DNA of 13,831 nucleotides from Sphingomonadaceae bacterium (GTDB taxonomy: Bacteria > Pseudomonadota > Alphaproteobacteria > Sphingomonadales > Sphingomonadaceae). The notes below the pieces were generated by a model. That model ran no database searches. It was not told where the DNA came from and saw nothing but the letters and a program-made list of their open reading frames with translations. Below are positions 6,322-13,192 of the stretch, piece by piece (position 1 is the stretch's first letter; each line of letters begins with the position of its first letter). A program made the translations under genes and the position numbers. The stretch covers positions 1 through 13,831 of the forward strand of contig JAFARM010000224.1 of the NCBI GenBank assembly GCA_019245455.1, read 5' to 3'.

Positions 6322-7021
6322 GCCGCTGGTCGAGATGCACGGAGTCGGCCTGCGCCTCGGCGGACGGCACGTGCTCGCCGGGGTTGACTTGACCGTGGCG
6401 CCTGGGGCGCTGGTCGGCCTTGTCGGTGCCAATGGCGGCGGCAAGACCACGACGCTGCGACTGATCGCCGGCCTGCTGCGACCGGATGCCGGCCATGGGC
6501 GCGTGCTTGGTGTCGCCTTGGGTCGGCGGCCATCGGCCGAGCGCCTCGGCTACATGGGCCAGCGGCTCGCGCTCTATCCCGAACTCAGCGTCGTCGAGAA
6601 CCTTTCCTTCCGCGCCACCGTTCACGGCTGCCCCCGCGACACGGTCGACCGCGCGATCGCCGATTACGGCCTGGCCTCGGTCGCCCAGGCGCGACTGGCG
6701 ACTTTGTCGGGGGGCTGGGCGCGGCGGGCGCAGTTTGCCGCCAGCGTCCTGCATGGGCCGGCGCTGCTGCTGCTCGACGAGCCGACCGCCGGGCTCGATG
6801 TCGTCACGCGCGCTGCGCTGTGGAGCTGGCTTGCCGACCTGGCACGGCGCGGAACGGGCATCGTCATCAGCACGCACGATCTCGCAGAAGCCGAACGGCT
6901 CGAAGCCGTGCTGCTGTACCACGAGGGGCGGCCGTCGCAGCAGCGGTCGCCGGCCGCGCTGCGCGAGGCGTACGGCGCGCCCACGCTCGAGGCGGTGGCG
7001 ATGGCGCGGGCGGCGACATGA
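6314..7021 (+). CDS. ABC transporter ATP-binding protein (export type)
   Basis: This is a 235-residue nucleotide-binding subunit. Walker A GANGGGKT is at residues 38-45, the Q-loop Gln at about 83 (YMGQRLAL), the signature LSGGW at 131-135, Walker B LLLLDEP at 151-157 with D-loop GLD (160-162), and the H-loop His188 (ISTHD). The signature has Trp where Gln is usual. With the overlapping permease gene it resembles DrrA/CcmA-type drug, lipid or polysaccharide exporters. The start ATG 6314-6316 lies inside the ketosynthase gene (8-base overlap), and GGCGGA about 12 bases upstream may serve as ribosome-binding site. The stop overlaps the next start by ATGA, so ATPase and permease are probably made in matched amounts. 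Confidence 0.92.
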   Translation: MAEPLVEMHGVGLRLGGRHVLAGVDLTVAPGALVGLVGANGGGKTTTLRLIAGLLRPDAGHGRVLGVALGRRPSAERLGYMGQRLALYPELSVVENLSFRATVHGCPRDTVDRAIADYGLASVAQARLATLSGGWARRAQFAASVLHGPALLLLDEPTAGLDVVTRAALWSWLADLARRGTGIVISTHDLAEAERLEAVLLYHEGRPSQQRSPAALREAYGAPTLEAVAMARAAT

Positions 7022-8115
7022 GCGCCGTCCCACGCGTCGCGGCCGTCGCCTGGCTCGAGTCGCTGCGGCTGCGGCGGACCCCGACCACGTTTACGCTTCT
7101 GATCCTGGTTCCGCTTCTGCAGGTCCTTCTGTTCGGCTATGCCATTCGCCCGCAACCGGCGACGCTGTCGGTCGCCATCGCCGCGCCGCAGCGGGCCTCC
7201 GTGGAGGCGCTGGCGCAGGTCCTCAACCGCGACCCCGACGTCCGCATCGTCGCGATCGGCGATGTCGGCGACGCGGTAGCAGCCGTCCGCAGCGGGCGCG
7301 CGCGGCTGGGCATCGAGATCCCGGCAATGCGCTCGTTCGCCTTTCCAGACGCGCCCGTGCGGCCGATCCATGTCGTCATCGACACCAGCGACGCCAGCCT
7401 TGCCGTGCCGGCAGAAGCGCGGGCGCAGGCGCTTTACTGGCGCTATGTCGCGCGCCGGGCACGGGTTGAATCGAGCGAACCGGGAATCACGGTCGAGCGC
7501 CTCTATAACCCGCAGGCACGCGCTGACTGGAGCTTCATCCCGGCTCTGGTCGGCGTCACCGTGATGATCGCGGCGATCATGCTCGGTGCCATCGGCTTGG
7601 CCCGCGAGCGCGAGGTGGGGACATGGGAGGCGCTGCTTGCGCTGCCGACGCGGCGCTGGGAAATTCTGGCCGGCAAGACGCTGCCGTTCCTGATCATCGG
7701 CCTGGCGCAGGGCGTGATCGTTCTTGCCGCGGGTCGACTTTTATTCGACCTGCCGCTGCGCGGAGCAGTTTGGGCACTCCTCGCGCTGCTCCCGCTGTAT
7801 GCGGCGGCGCATCTCGTGCTCGGCCAAGCGATCGCGGCGCGGGCGAAGAGCCAGATGGCGGCTCTGCAGGGCGCGGTGGCCTTCTATCTGCCGGCGATGC
7901 TGTTGTCGGGCTTTCTTTATCCGCGGGAAGCGATGCCCGCGTGGGCGCAGGCGTTGGGATCCGCATTCCCGCTGACGCACTTCATCGCCGCAGCGCGTGC
8001 CTGCCTGCTGCGTGGGGCCGATGCAGCGGCCGTGCTCTCGGCCGGTGCGCCGATCCTGGCCTTCCTTGTCTGTGCGACGATCGTTGCACTCGCCACGGGA
8101 CGGCAGATCGATTGA
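7018..8115 (+). CDS. ABC-2 type transporter permease
   Basis: This 365-residue inner-membrane protein has the ABC-2 (YhhJ/YbhR-like) layout: one N-terminal membrane helix (about 25-43), a large extracytoplasmic domain (about 45-170), then five hydrophobic segments (about 173-195, 221-243, 250-272, 282-300 and 339-359). The cytosolic coupling segment REREVGTWEALLALPTRRWE (196-215) and the LSGFLYP motif (296-302) followed by FPLTHFI are family hallmarks. It pairs with the ATPase encoded just upstream (ATGA overlap) and most likely works as a homodimer. The cargo is unknown; the diiron and ketosynthase genes in the same unit suggest a lipid-like or polyketide-like product. It ends 42 bases before the convergent S9 peptidase gene. 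Confidence 0.92.
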   Translation: MSAVPRVAAVAWLESLRLRRTPTTFTLLILVPLLQVLLFGYAIRPQPATLSVAIAAPQRASVEALAQVLNRDPDVRIVAIGDVGDAVAAVRSGRARLGIEIPAMRSFAFPDAPVRPIHVVIDTSDASLAVPAEARAQALYWRYVARRARVESSEPGITVERLYNPQARADWSFIPALVGVTVMIAAIMLGAIGLAREREVGTWEALLALPTRRWEILAGKTLPFLIIGLAQGVIVLAAGRLLFDLPLRGAVWALLALLPLYAAAHLVLGQAIAARAKSQMAALQGAVAFYLPAMLLSGFLYPREAMPAWAQALGSAFPLTHFIAAARACLLRGADAAAVLSAGAPILAFLVCATIVALATGRQID

Positions 8116-8120
8116 CTCTG

Positions 8121-8141
8121 AGCGGCCGCGTCTCGGCCGCT
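8121..8141. terminator. GC-rich hairpin between convergent genes
   Basis: AGCGGCCG and CGGCCGCT form a perfect 8-base-pair stem around a 5-base loop (CGTCT). It sits 5 bases after the permease stop and 16 bases before the convergent peptidase stop, so it could act on both transcripts. Neither side has a T-run, so it is not a classic intrinsic terminator; it may block RNA decay or aid termination. Confidence 0.5.
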
Positions 8142-8157
8142 GATGGTCGGTGGCGAG

Positions 8158-10350
8158 TTAAGGCTTCAGCACCCGCGTCAGGAAGTCGATTGTCGCCGCA
8201 TCCACCTTCAGCCAGCTGGCGTGGCGCAGGAAGCCGTGGATCTCGTCGGGGAGGACCAGCTCCTCGAACGGCACCCCGGCGGCGTCGAGCCGGCGGGCGA
8301 GGTCGACCGTCTGGTTGAAGCGGACGTTGCGGTCGTCGTCGCCCTGGATCAGCAGCACCGGCGACTTCCACGTCGCGATGTCGGCGTCGGGCGAGCTCTT
8401 GAAGGCTACCTTGAGGAACTCCGCCCAGTCGCCCTGCTCGTACCGCTTGGCCGGCGCGAACTCCTCGAACGCTGTCCGCGTCCAGTCGTGGACGCCGTGG
8501 AGGTCGACGCCGGCCTTGAAGATGTCGCTGTTCCGCGCCAGCGCCAGGCCCGTCAGATAGCCGCCGTACGACCCGCCCCAGATGCCGACCCGCGCCGGAT
8601 CGACCATGGTCAGCGACTGCAGGTACTTCGCACCGGCGACTACGTCCTGGTACTCGCTCGCGCCCGCCGGCCCGGCGTGCTCGGGATGCTGGAAGGCGCG
8701 GCCATAGCCGATGCCGAGCCGGTAGTTGACCGACAGAACGACGAAGCCGCGCAGCGCCAGCGCCTGGTTCACCGCATAAGCGTTGGCGTAGTAGTCCATG
8801 TAGCTCCAGCCGAGCAGCATCTGCCGCGGCGGCCCGCCGTGGACGAAGATCACCGCCGGCTTGCGCGCGCCCTCGCCCGGCGTGGCGAACAGCTGGCCGT
8901 GGACGACCGTGCCGTCGGCAGCGTTGAAGGTGACCCGCTGAGGCACCACCAATGCTTGCGACGGGTAGGCATCGACTTCGCAGTTGTCGTGCGGGCAATC
9001 GATCGCGGCCTTGTCGCCGTCTCCGGTGGGCGCGATGACGACGTTTGCCGGGTGCTGGGCATGGACCGAGACATAGGCGACAAACCCCTTGCCGACCGCC
9101 GCCGGCTGGAACTGGAGCCCTGGTCCGCCACCGGTCACCTGAACCGGCGCATCGCCGGCGACGGCGACCTTGAAAACGTGCCGCCGGTCGTCGTCGGCCA
9201 CTTCTTCGCCGGTGTTGGCGGTGTAGAGCAGTGCGGTGCCGTCCGCCGTCGGCCGCACGTCCTCGACGATGAACGCACCGGGCGTCAGCAGCTTCGCCTC
9301 GCCGCCCGCGGCCGGCACGGCGTAGAGGTGCGCCCAGCCGTCCATCTCGCCACGGAAAGTCAGCACGTCGCCCGCCATCCAGCGCAGGACGACGCCGCCG
9401 GGCACCTCGGGGGCCGAGCCGTCGCGGGTGCGGGGGCTGTGCCACGCCTCGCGCGCCTGCCCGGTCGCGGCGTCGGCGACGCGGATCGACCACGGGTGAT
9501 AGGTTTCGGTCAGCAGCGGCTCGGGCGCGCCGCCGTCGCCCGGCTGGTGGACGAAGGCGACGCGGGTGCCGTCGCGCGACCATACCGGCTCGGCGTCCTG
9601 CCCGGTCGAGGGGGCGAGCCAGGTCAGGCGCTTGGCCGCGACGTCGAACACGCCGACGAAGCTGTGGTCGCCGCGATGCGAGACGAAGGCGAGGCGGCGG
9701 CCGTCGGGCGACCAGGCGAGGTCGCTGTCCTTGCCGCGGTCGAAGAACAATTTGGCGGGCTTGGCGATGTCCTTGGCCGCCTTGCCGCTGCCGCCGGTCC
9801 GGCTCCCGGCACCCTTGCCGCCCGCGCCACTTCCGGCCGGAGCAGCGAGCGGCGCGGTGAAGACCGCACCGTCGGTGACATAGGCGATCGTCGTCGCCGA
9901 CAGGGCGGGCGCGTCGCCCTCACCGACCTTGCACGCAGGGCCACCCGCGGCGGCCGCGGTCCACACCTCGAGCTTCGGCTGCTCGGCGGCGTTCGCCGGG
10001 TTCGGCTGCAGCCGGCCCTCGGCCGGCCAGTTGGCGTCGTGTGCGCCGCCGCGCACCCAGGCCATGTGGCTGCCGTCGGGCGTGAACACCAACCCCGTCA
10101 GCTCCTGCCCGTCGTCGGTGCCGGTCGAGGCGACCTTGCGCGGCGCGAACCCCGGCGCGGCGGCGGTCCAGACGGTGCGGACGCCGTTGACCGTCGTCAG
10201 CCAGCCGATGCGGTCCCCCGCGGAAGCGGCGATGAGCTGGTCGACGAAGGGGTAGGACAGCATGGCGTCGAGCGACGGCGGGGGCGTGGCGGCGGTTGCC
10301 GCCGACGCGAGCATGACGGACCCGGCAACTGCTCCGATCATCTGCCCCAT
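8158..10350 (-). CDS. Secreted S9-family serine peptidase (prolyl oligopeptidase fold)
   Basis: This 730-residue protein has a signal peptide at about residues 1-21 (MGQMIGAVAGSVMLASAATA), so it is probably periplasmic. An N-terminal beta-propeller of PD40-like repeats follows (FTPDGSHMAW, WSPDGRRLAF, WSRDGTRVAF), then a C-terminal alpha/beta hydrolase with Ser594 in GGSYGGY, Asp at about 673 in QGDDDRNV and His705 in DEIHGF. This is the dipeptidyl-peptidase/acylaminoacyl-peptidase (S9) architecture, cleaving short peptides. A Gly/Ala/Lys-rich low-complexity insert sits within the propeller at about 168-196. The start is ATG 10348-10350; a TTG one codon upstream is open but less likely, and GGGGA lies 8 bases upstream. 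It lies downstream of the TonB receptor gene on the same strand, which suggests digestion of an imported substrate. Confidence 0.9.
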   Translation of the reverse strand: MGQMIGAVAGSVMLASAATAATPPPSLDAMLSYPFVDQLIAASAGDRIGWLTTVNGVRTVWTAAAPGFAPRKVASTGTDDGQELTGLVFTPDGSHMAWVRGGAHDANWPAEGRLQPNPANAAEQPKLEVWTAAAAGGPACKVGEGDAPALSATTIAYVTDGAVFTAPLAAPAGSGAGGKGAGSRTGGSGKAAKDIAKPAKLFFDRGKDSDLAWSPDGRRLAFVSHRGDHSFVGVFDVAAKRLTWLAPSTGQDAEPVWSRDGTRVAFVHQPGDGGAPEPLLTETYHPWSIRVADAATGQAREAWHSPRTRDGSAPEVPGGVVLRWMAGDVLTFRGEMDGWAHLYAVPAAGGEAKLLTPGAFIVEDVRPTADGTALLYTANTGEEVADDDRRHVFKVAVAGDAPVQVTGGGPGLQFQPAAVGKGFVAYVSVHAQHPANVVIAPTGDGDKAAIDCPHDNCEVDAYPSQALVVPQRVTFNAADGTVVHGQLFATPGEGARKPAVIFVHGGPPRQMLLGWSYMDYYANAYAVNQALALRGFVVLSVNYRLGIGYGRAFQHPEHAGPAGASEYQDVVAGAKYLQSLTMVDPARVGIWGGSYGGYLTGLALARNSDIFKAGVDLHGVHDWTRTAFEEFAPAKRYEQGDWAEFLKVAFKSSPDADIATWKSPVLLIQGDDDRNVRFNQTVDLARRLDAAGVPFEELVLPDEIHGFLRHASWLKVDAATIDFLTRVLKP

Positions 10351-10370
10351 CAAAATCCCCGCTTCGGAAT

Positions 10371-10444
10371 GTCATCCCCGCGAGGGCGTGAACCTAGGCC
10401 GCAAGCCGGCCGGGTGTCTAGGTTTCCGCTTTCACGGGAATGAC
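10371..10444. repeat. Imperfect inverted repeat of the GTCATTCCCG type
   Basis: Arms 10371-10397 and 10418-10444 (27 bases each) match as reverse complements at 21 of 27 positions, around a 20-base GC-rich centre. Each arm reads outward-in as GTCAT[C/T]CCCG... and ends in CCTAG. This resembles dispersed palindromic elements that I recall as common between genes in high-GC alphaproteobacteria. It ends about 20 bases upstream of the S9 peptidase start, so it lies in that gene's leader or promoter region. Confidence 0.75.
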
Positions 10445-10467
10445 GACGTAAAACAACGCATCCACAA

Positions 10468-10539
10468 CCCGCTCATGCTGAGCCTGTCGAAGCACGCACA
10501 ACCCTTTGAGCGTGCTTCAACAGGCTCAGCATGAGCGGG
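10468..10539. repeat. Near-perfect 30-base inverted repeat (dispersed REP-like palindrome)
   Basis: Arms 10468-10497 and 10510-10539 are reverse complements at 29 of 30 positions and enclose a 12-base loop. Pairing continues a few bases further out with one indel. The arm contains CTCATGCTGAGCCTGTCGAA, a string I associate with abundant dispersed repeats in sphingomonads and related bacteria. It begins 19 bases after the TonB receptor stop codon (on the minus strand), so the transcript would form a very stable hairpin there, likely acting as a terminator or RNA-stabilising element between receptor and peptidase genes. Confidence 0.85.
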
Positions 10540-10558
10540 AGTGTGGCCAGCCCGCCGC

Positions 10559-13090
10559 TCAGAAGCTGTGCCCCAGCCGCAGCCCGATCGTCCGCGGCAT
10601 ATTGACGACGACATAAGGCCGCTGGAAGCACGAGCCGCATTCCTGGTAGCGCGACAGCTCGGCGCGCGTGTCGAATGCGTTCTCGATGACGATTTCGGCC
10701 GACAGGAAGGGCCAATTGAGGCCAGCGGCGAAGTCGAAGGTCGTGTACGCGCGTAGCCGGCCGAGTCCGGCGGCAGGGTTGTAGAAGACTTCGGCACCGT
10801 CGGGCGAACTCGGAACAGGCGGTGTGAGAGCCGCCGTGCGGATGTCAGACGAGGCTGAACTGGCATAGACAACAACGCCTTGGACGTGACCCTTAAGTTG
10901 GTCTGCTAGCGCCGCCTCGTAACGAAGGGTGCCGTTCAGCTTGATCTGGGGCGTCACTGGCAGGCGCGTTCCGGCCGGAGCGGCGATGAAGTTTGCAACG
11001 CCCTGCGGGCTTGGTGTCGTGCACGCCGGATTAGGGTCGTCAAAGCCGCACAGGTTCCGTCGCGTTACGGCGTCGGTGTACGTCCCCGCGCCGACGAGGG
11101 TCAGGCCAGGCACGATCGTCCAATTGACGTCCGCTTCGATGCCGCGAATGCGTGCGTTCGGGCCGTTGTGGATCTCGGTGAAGCTGTTCGCGCCGAGGAA
11201 GGCGAACTGGAACTTCTCCCATTCCTGCCAGAAGAAGGCACCGTTGATCTTGAGCGCGCGGTTCAGCCAGCTCGTCTTGAAGCCGATCTCGTAATTCTGG
11301 AGGAAGTCGCTGGCATACGGCTCGAGCCCGGCGCGGCGGTTGATGCCGCCGGGGCGGAAACCGCGGCTGATCGTGCCGTAGACGAGGTGGTCGGGGTCGA
11401 TCTTCCACGTCGCGTTGAACTTGTAGGTCGTGCCGACGTCGTTTGCGTCCTTGGGCACCAGCCTGCCATTCACGTAATCGGCAAGGTTGGTGCAGGGGCC
11501 GCCGGGGACTGCCGCCGGAAGTTCGGCAGCACCGGTGCCATCGCGGACCAGCGAGCCGTCGGCGGTGTAGCAGCCCGCGACGCCGGTCCGCGAGCTGCCG
11601 GCGGCGTTGTACGGTGGCCCGTTCGGATCGCGGCCGAAGCCGAAGAAGCCGATCAGCGAGTTGTCGTACTTGAAGACGCGCCCGCCGCCGGTCAGCGTCA
11701 CCGTCGGCAAGATGTCCCAACTGGCCTCGCCGAACACGGCATAGTCGCGGTCGGTGCGGTCCTGCTGCGTCAGCCACAGCGTGCCGGGATGCCCGTTGAC
11801 CGACAGGTTGTCGGCGAGACCGGGCACCTGATAGTCCTGGTGGATCAGGCGCGTCTGCAGCTGGTAGAACAATCCGCCGACGAAGCGGATACGGTTGGCC
11901 GCCGGCGTCGCGATGCGCAGTTCCTGGCTCAACTTGGTGAAGTGGTCGGCTCCGACGATCCGCTGCGACGGGTCGATGTGGTGTCCGGCATTGTCGGTGA
12001 AGTAGAAATACTGGGCGATGCCGCCCGCGCCGGCATAGAGCGAGTCGTACTGCTCGGCATAATCCGTGTAATCGGCCGAGCTGTGGACGACGCGATCGAG
12101 GTAGGCACCGGCATAGGTCAGGTCGAGGCTGCCGACCTTGCCCGTCACCGTCAGCGCCGCCTGGACAAAGCGGTCGCGATAGTATTCGGGCGCGAAGTGC
12201 TGGACTTCGAGATCGCCGACCAACGGGTCGAAGCCGAAGCTGCCGTGGTTGATCTCGCTCTGGCCGAACACGGTCGGTTCGACTGTCCAGCGGTCATCGA
12301 GATCAATCTTCAGCGCCGCACGCCCGCCGACGATGTTGACGTCGTTGTAGTTGCTGGCGACGTAGGCACGGTTGTTCTTGACAATCTGGGTTCCGTCCGA
12401 CGCCGGCAGAAAGGTGCGGGTGCCCGGCACGTTGTCGATGAAACCGGCGTTCCGCTGATACCAGCCGACGATCCGCGCGGCGATATGGTCGTTGACCGGC
12501 AGGTTGAGGAAGCTTTCCAGCTTGCCGCCGACCTCGCCGTGCGCGACGGTGTTGACCTCACCGTCGATCGCGCCGGACAGGACGCCAATCTCGGGCTTGT
12601 TGGTGATGATGCGGATCGTGCCCGCCTCGCTCGACGCGCCGTAGAGCGTGCCCTGCGGCCCGGCGAGCGCCTCGATGCGGGCGATGTCGTAGATGTGAAT
12701 ATCGAGCGTGCCGCCGATCGTGGTCACCGGCTGCTCGTCGAGATAGACGCCGACCGAAGGCAGCGGCCCCGAATGGTTGCCGTCGCCGCCGCTGGCCACA
12801 CCGCGGATGTAGACGGTCGTCTCGCCCGGCTGAACCGACTGGAAGGTGACCGACGGCAGGAACTTCGAAAAGTCGTTGAAGTTGGCGACGTCGAGCTGAT
12901 CCAGCTTCTTCGTCCCGAGCACCTGGATGCTGATCGGCACGTTCTGCAGGTTTTCCGACCGCTTCTGCGCGGTGACGACGATCTCGTCGAGCTTCGGCGC
13001 GGTGTCGGCAGGAACTGCCTGCGCGAGCGCCGCCGCCGGCAAGGCGACCGACGCCAGCAGCGCCGCCGCGATCGTTCCCACACCCTGCAT
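10559..13090 (-). CDS. TonB-dependent outer-membrane receptor
   Basis: This 843-residue outer-membrane protein has a signal peptide of about 24 residues (cleavage after ALAQ or ALA), a TonB-box-like DEIVVTAQKR (35-44), a plug domain (about 45-165, with VYIRGVASGG and GPQGTLYGASSEAGTIRIIT) and a 22-stranded-type barrel to the end. The chain ends in Phe (LRLGHSF), as outer-membrane barrels usually do. It takes up an unknown large or scarce ligand using TonB energy. Six cysteines occur as three close pairs (507/533, 681/690, 818/821), probably in surface loops. The start ATG 13088-13090 has an AGGGGG ribosome-binding site and a promoter-like TTGACA-N17-GACGCT. It lies between a sulfotransferase gene upstream and an S9 peptidase gene downstream. 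Confidence 0.93.
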   Translation of the reverse strand: MQGVGTIAAALLASVALPAAALAQAVPADTAPKLDEIVVTAQKRSENLQNVPISIQVLGTKKLDQLDVANFNDFSKFLPSVTFQSVQPGETTVYIRGVASGGDGNHSGPLPSVGVYLDEQPVTTIGGTLDIHIYDIARIEALAGPQGTLYGASSEAGTIRIITNKPEIGVLSGAIDGEVNTVAHGEVGGKLESFLNLPVNDHIAARIVGWYQRNAGFIDNVPGTRTFLPASDGTQIVKNNRAYVASNYNDVNIVGGRAALKIDLDDRWTVEPTVFGQSEINHGSFGFDPLVGDLEVQHFAPEYYRDRFVQAALTVTGKVGSLDLTYAGAYLDRVVHSSADYTDYAEQYDSLYAGAGGIAQYFYFTDNAGHHIDPSQRIVGADHFTKLSQELRIATPAANRIRFVGGLFYQLQTRLIHQDYQVPGLADNLSVNGHPGTLWLTQQDRTDRDYAVFGEASWDILPTVTLTGGGRVFKYDNSLIGFFGFGRDPNGPPYNAAGSSRTGVAGCYTADGSLVRDGTGAAELPAAVPGGPCTNLADYVNGRLVPKDANDVGTTYKFNATWKIDPDHLVYGTISRGFRPGGINRRAGLEPYASDFLQNYEIGFKTSWLNRALKINGAFFWQEWEKFQFAFLGANSFTEIHNGPNARIRGIEADVNWTIVPGLTLVGAGTYTDAVTRRNLCGFDDPNPACTTPSPQGVANFIAAPAGTRLPVTPQIKLNGTLRYEAALADQLKGHVQGVVVYASSASSDIRTAALTPPVPSSPDGAEVFYNPAAGLGRLRAYTTFDFAAGLNWPFLSAEIVIENAFDTRAELSRYQECGSCFQRPYVVVNMPRTIGLRLGHSF

Positions 13091-13111
13091 CGTCGCCCCC
13101 TGTTTTATCGA

Positions 13112-13140
13112 AGCGTCGGAGGCAGATGCCGGGCTGTCAA
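13112..13140 (-). promoter_or_regulatory. Probable promoter of the TonB receptor gene
   Basis: On the minus strand TTGACA (13140-13135) is followed, after exactly 17 bases, by GACGCT (13117-13112). This is a good -35 box with a -10 of the kind tolerated in alphaproteobacteria. The predicted start of transcription would give a leader of about 15-20 bases before the receptor's ATG. It suggests that the receptor can be transcribed separately from the sulfotransferase gene upstream. Confidence 0.55.
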
Positions 13141-13192
13141 GCCGCTGTGCGTGGGATGCTGCACTGCACCCGGCAAGTGTTGCAAACAGGTG

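Noticed and set aside
8143..10443. A very long open frame (766 codons) on the plus strand, antisense to the S9 peptidase gene.
   Set aside because: Its translation is Arg/Ala/Gly-rich with no recognisable domain, and it mirrors the GC-rich codon bias of the peptidase gene, whose motifs are complete. It is a compositional shadow.
8158..13090. A lasso-peptide locus, because lasso isopeptidases are S9-like and sit near TonB receptors in sphingomonads.
   Set aside because: No precursor peptide, lasso cyclase or lasso protease gene is visible in the window. The peptidase could still be distantly related to those isopeptidases, but nothing here supports it directly.
13151..13175. A regulatory palindrome around GGGATGCTGCACTGCACCC in the receptor leader.
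   Set aside because: The arms match only loosely and overlap a simple CTGCACTGCAC repetition; no known operator fits.
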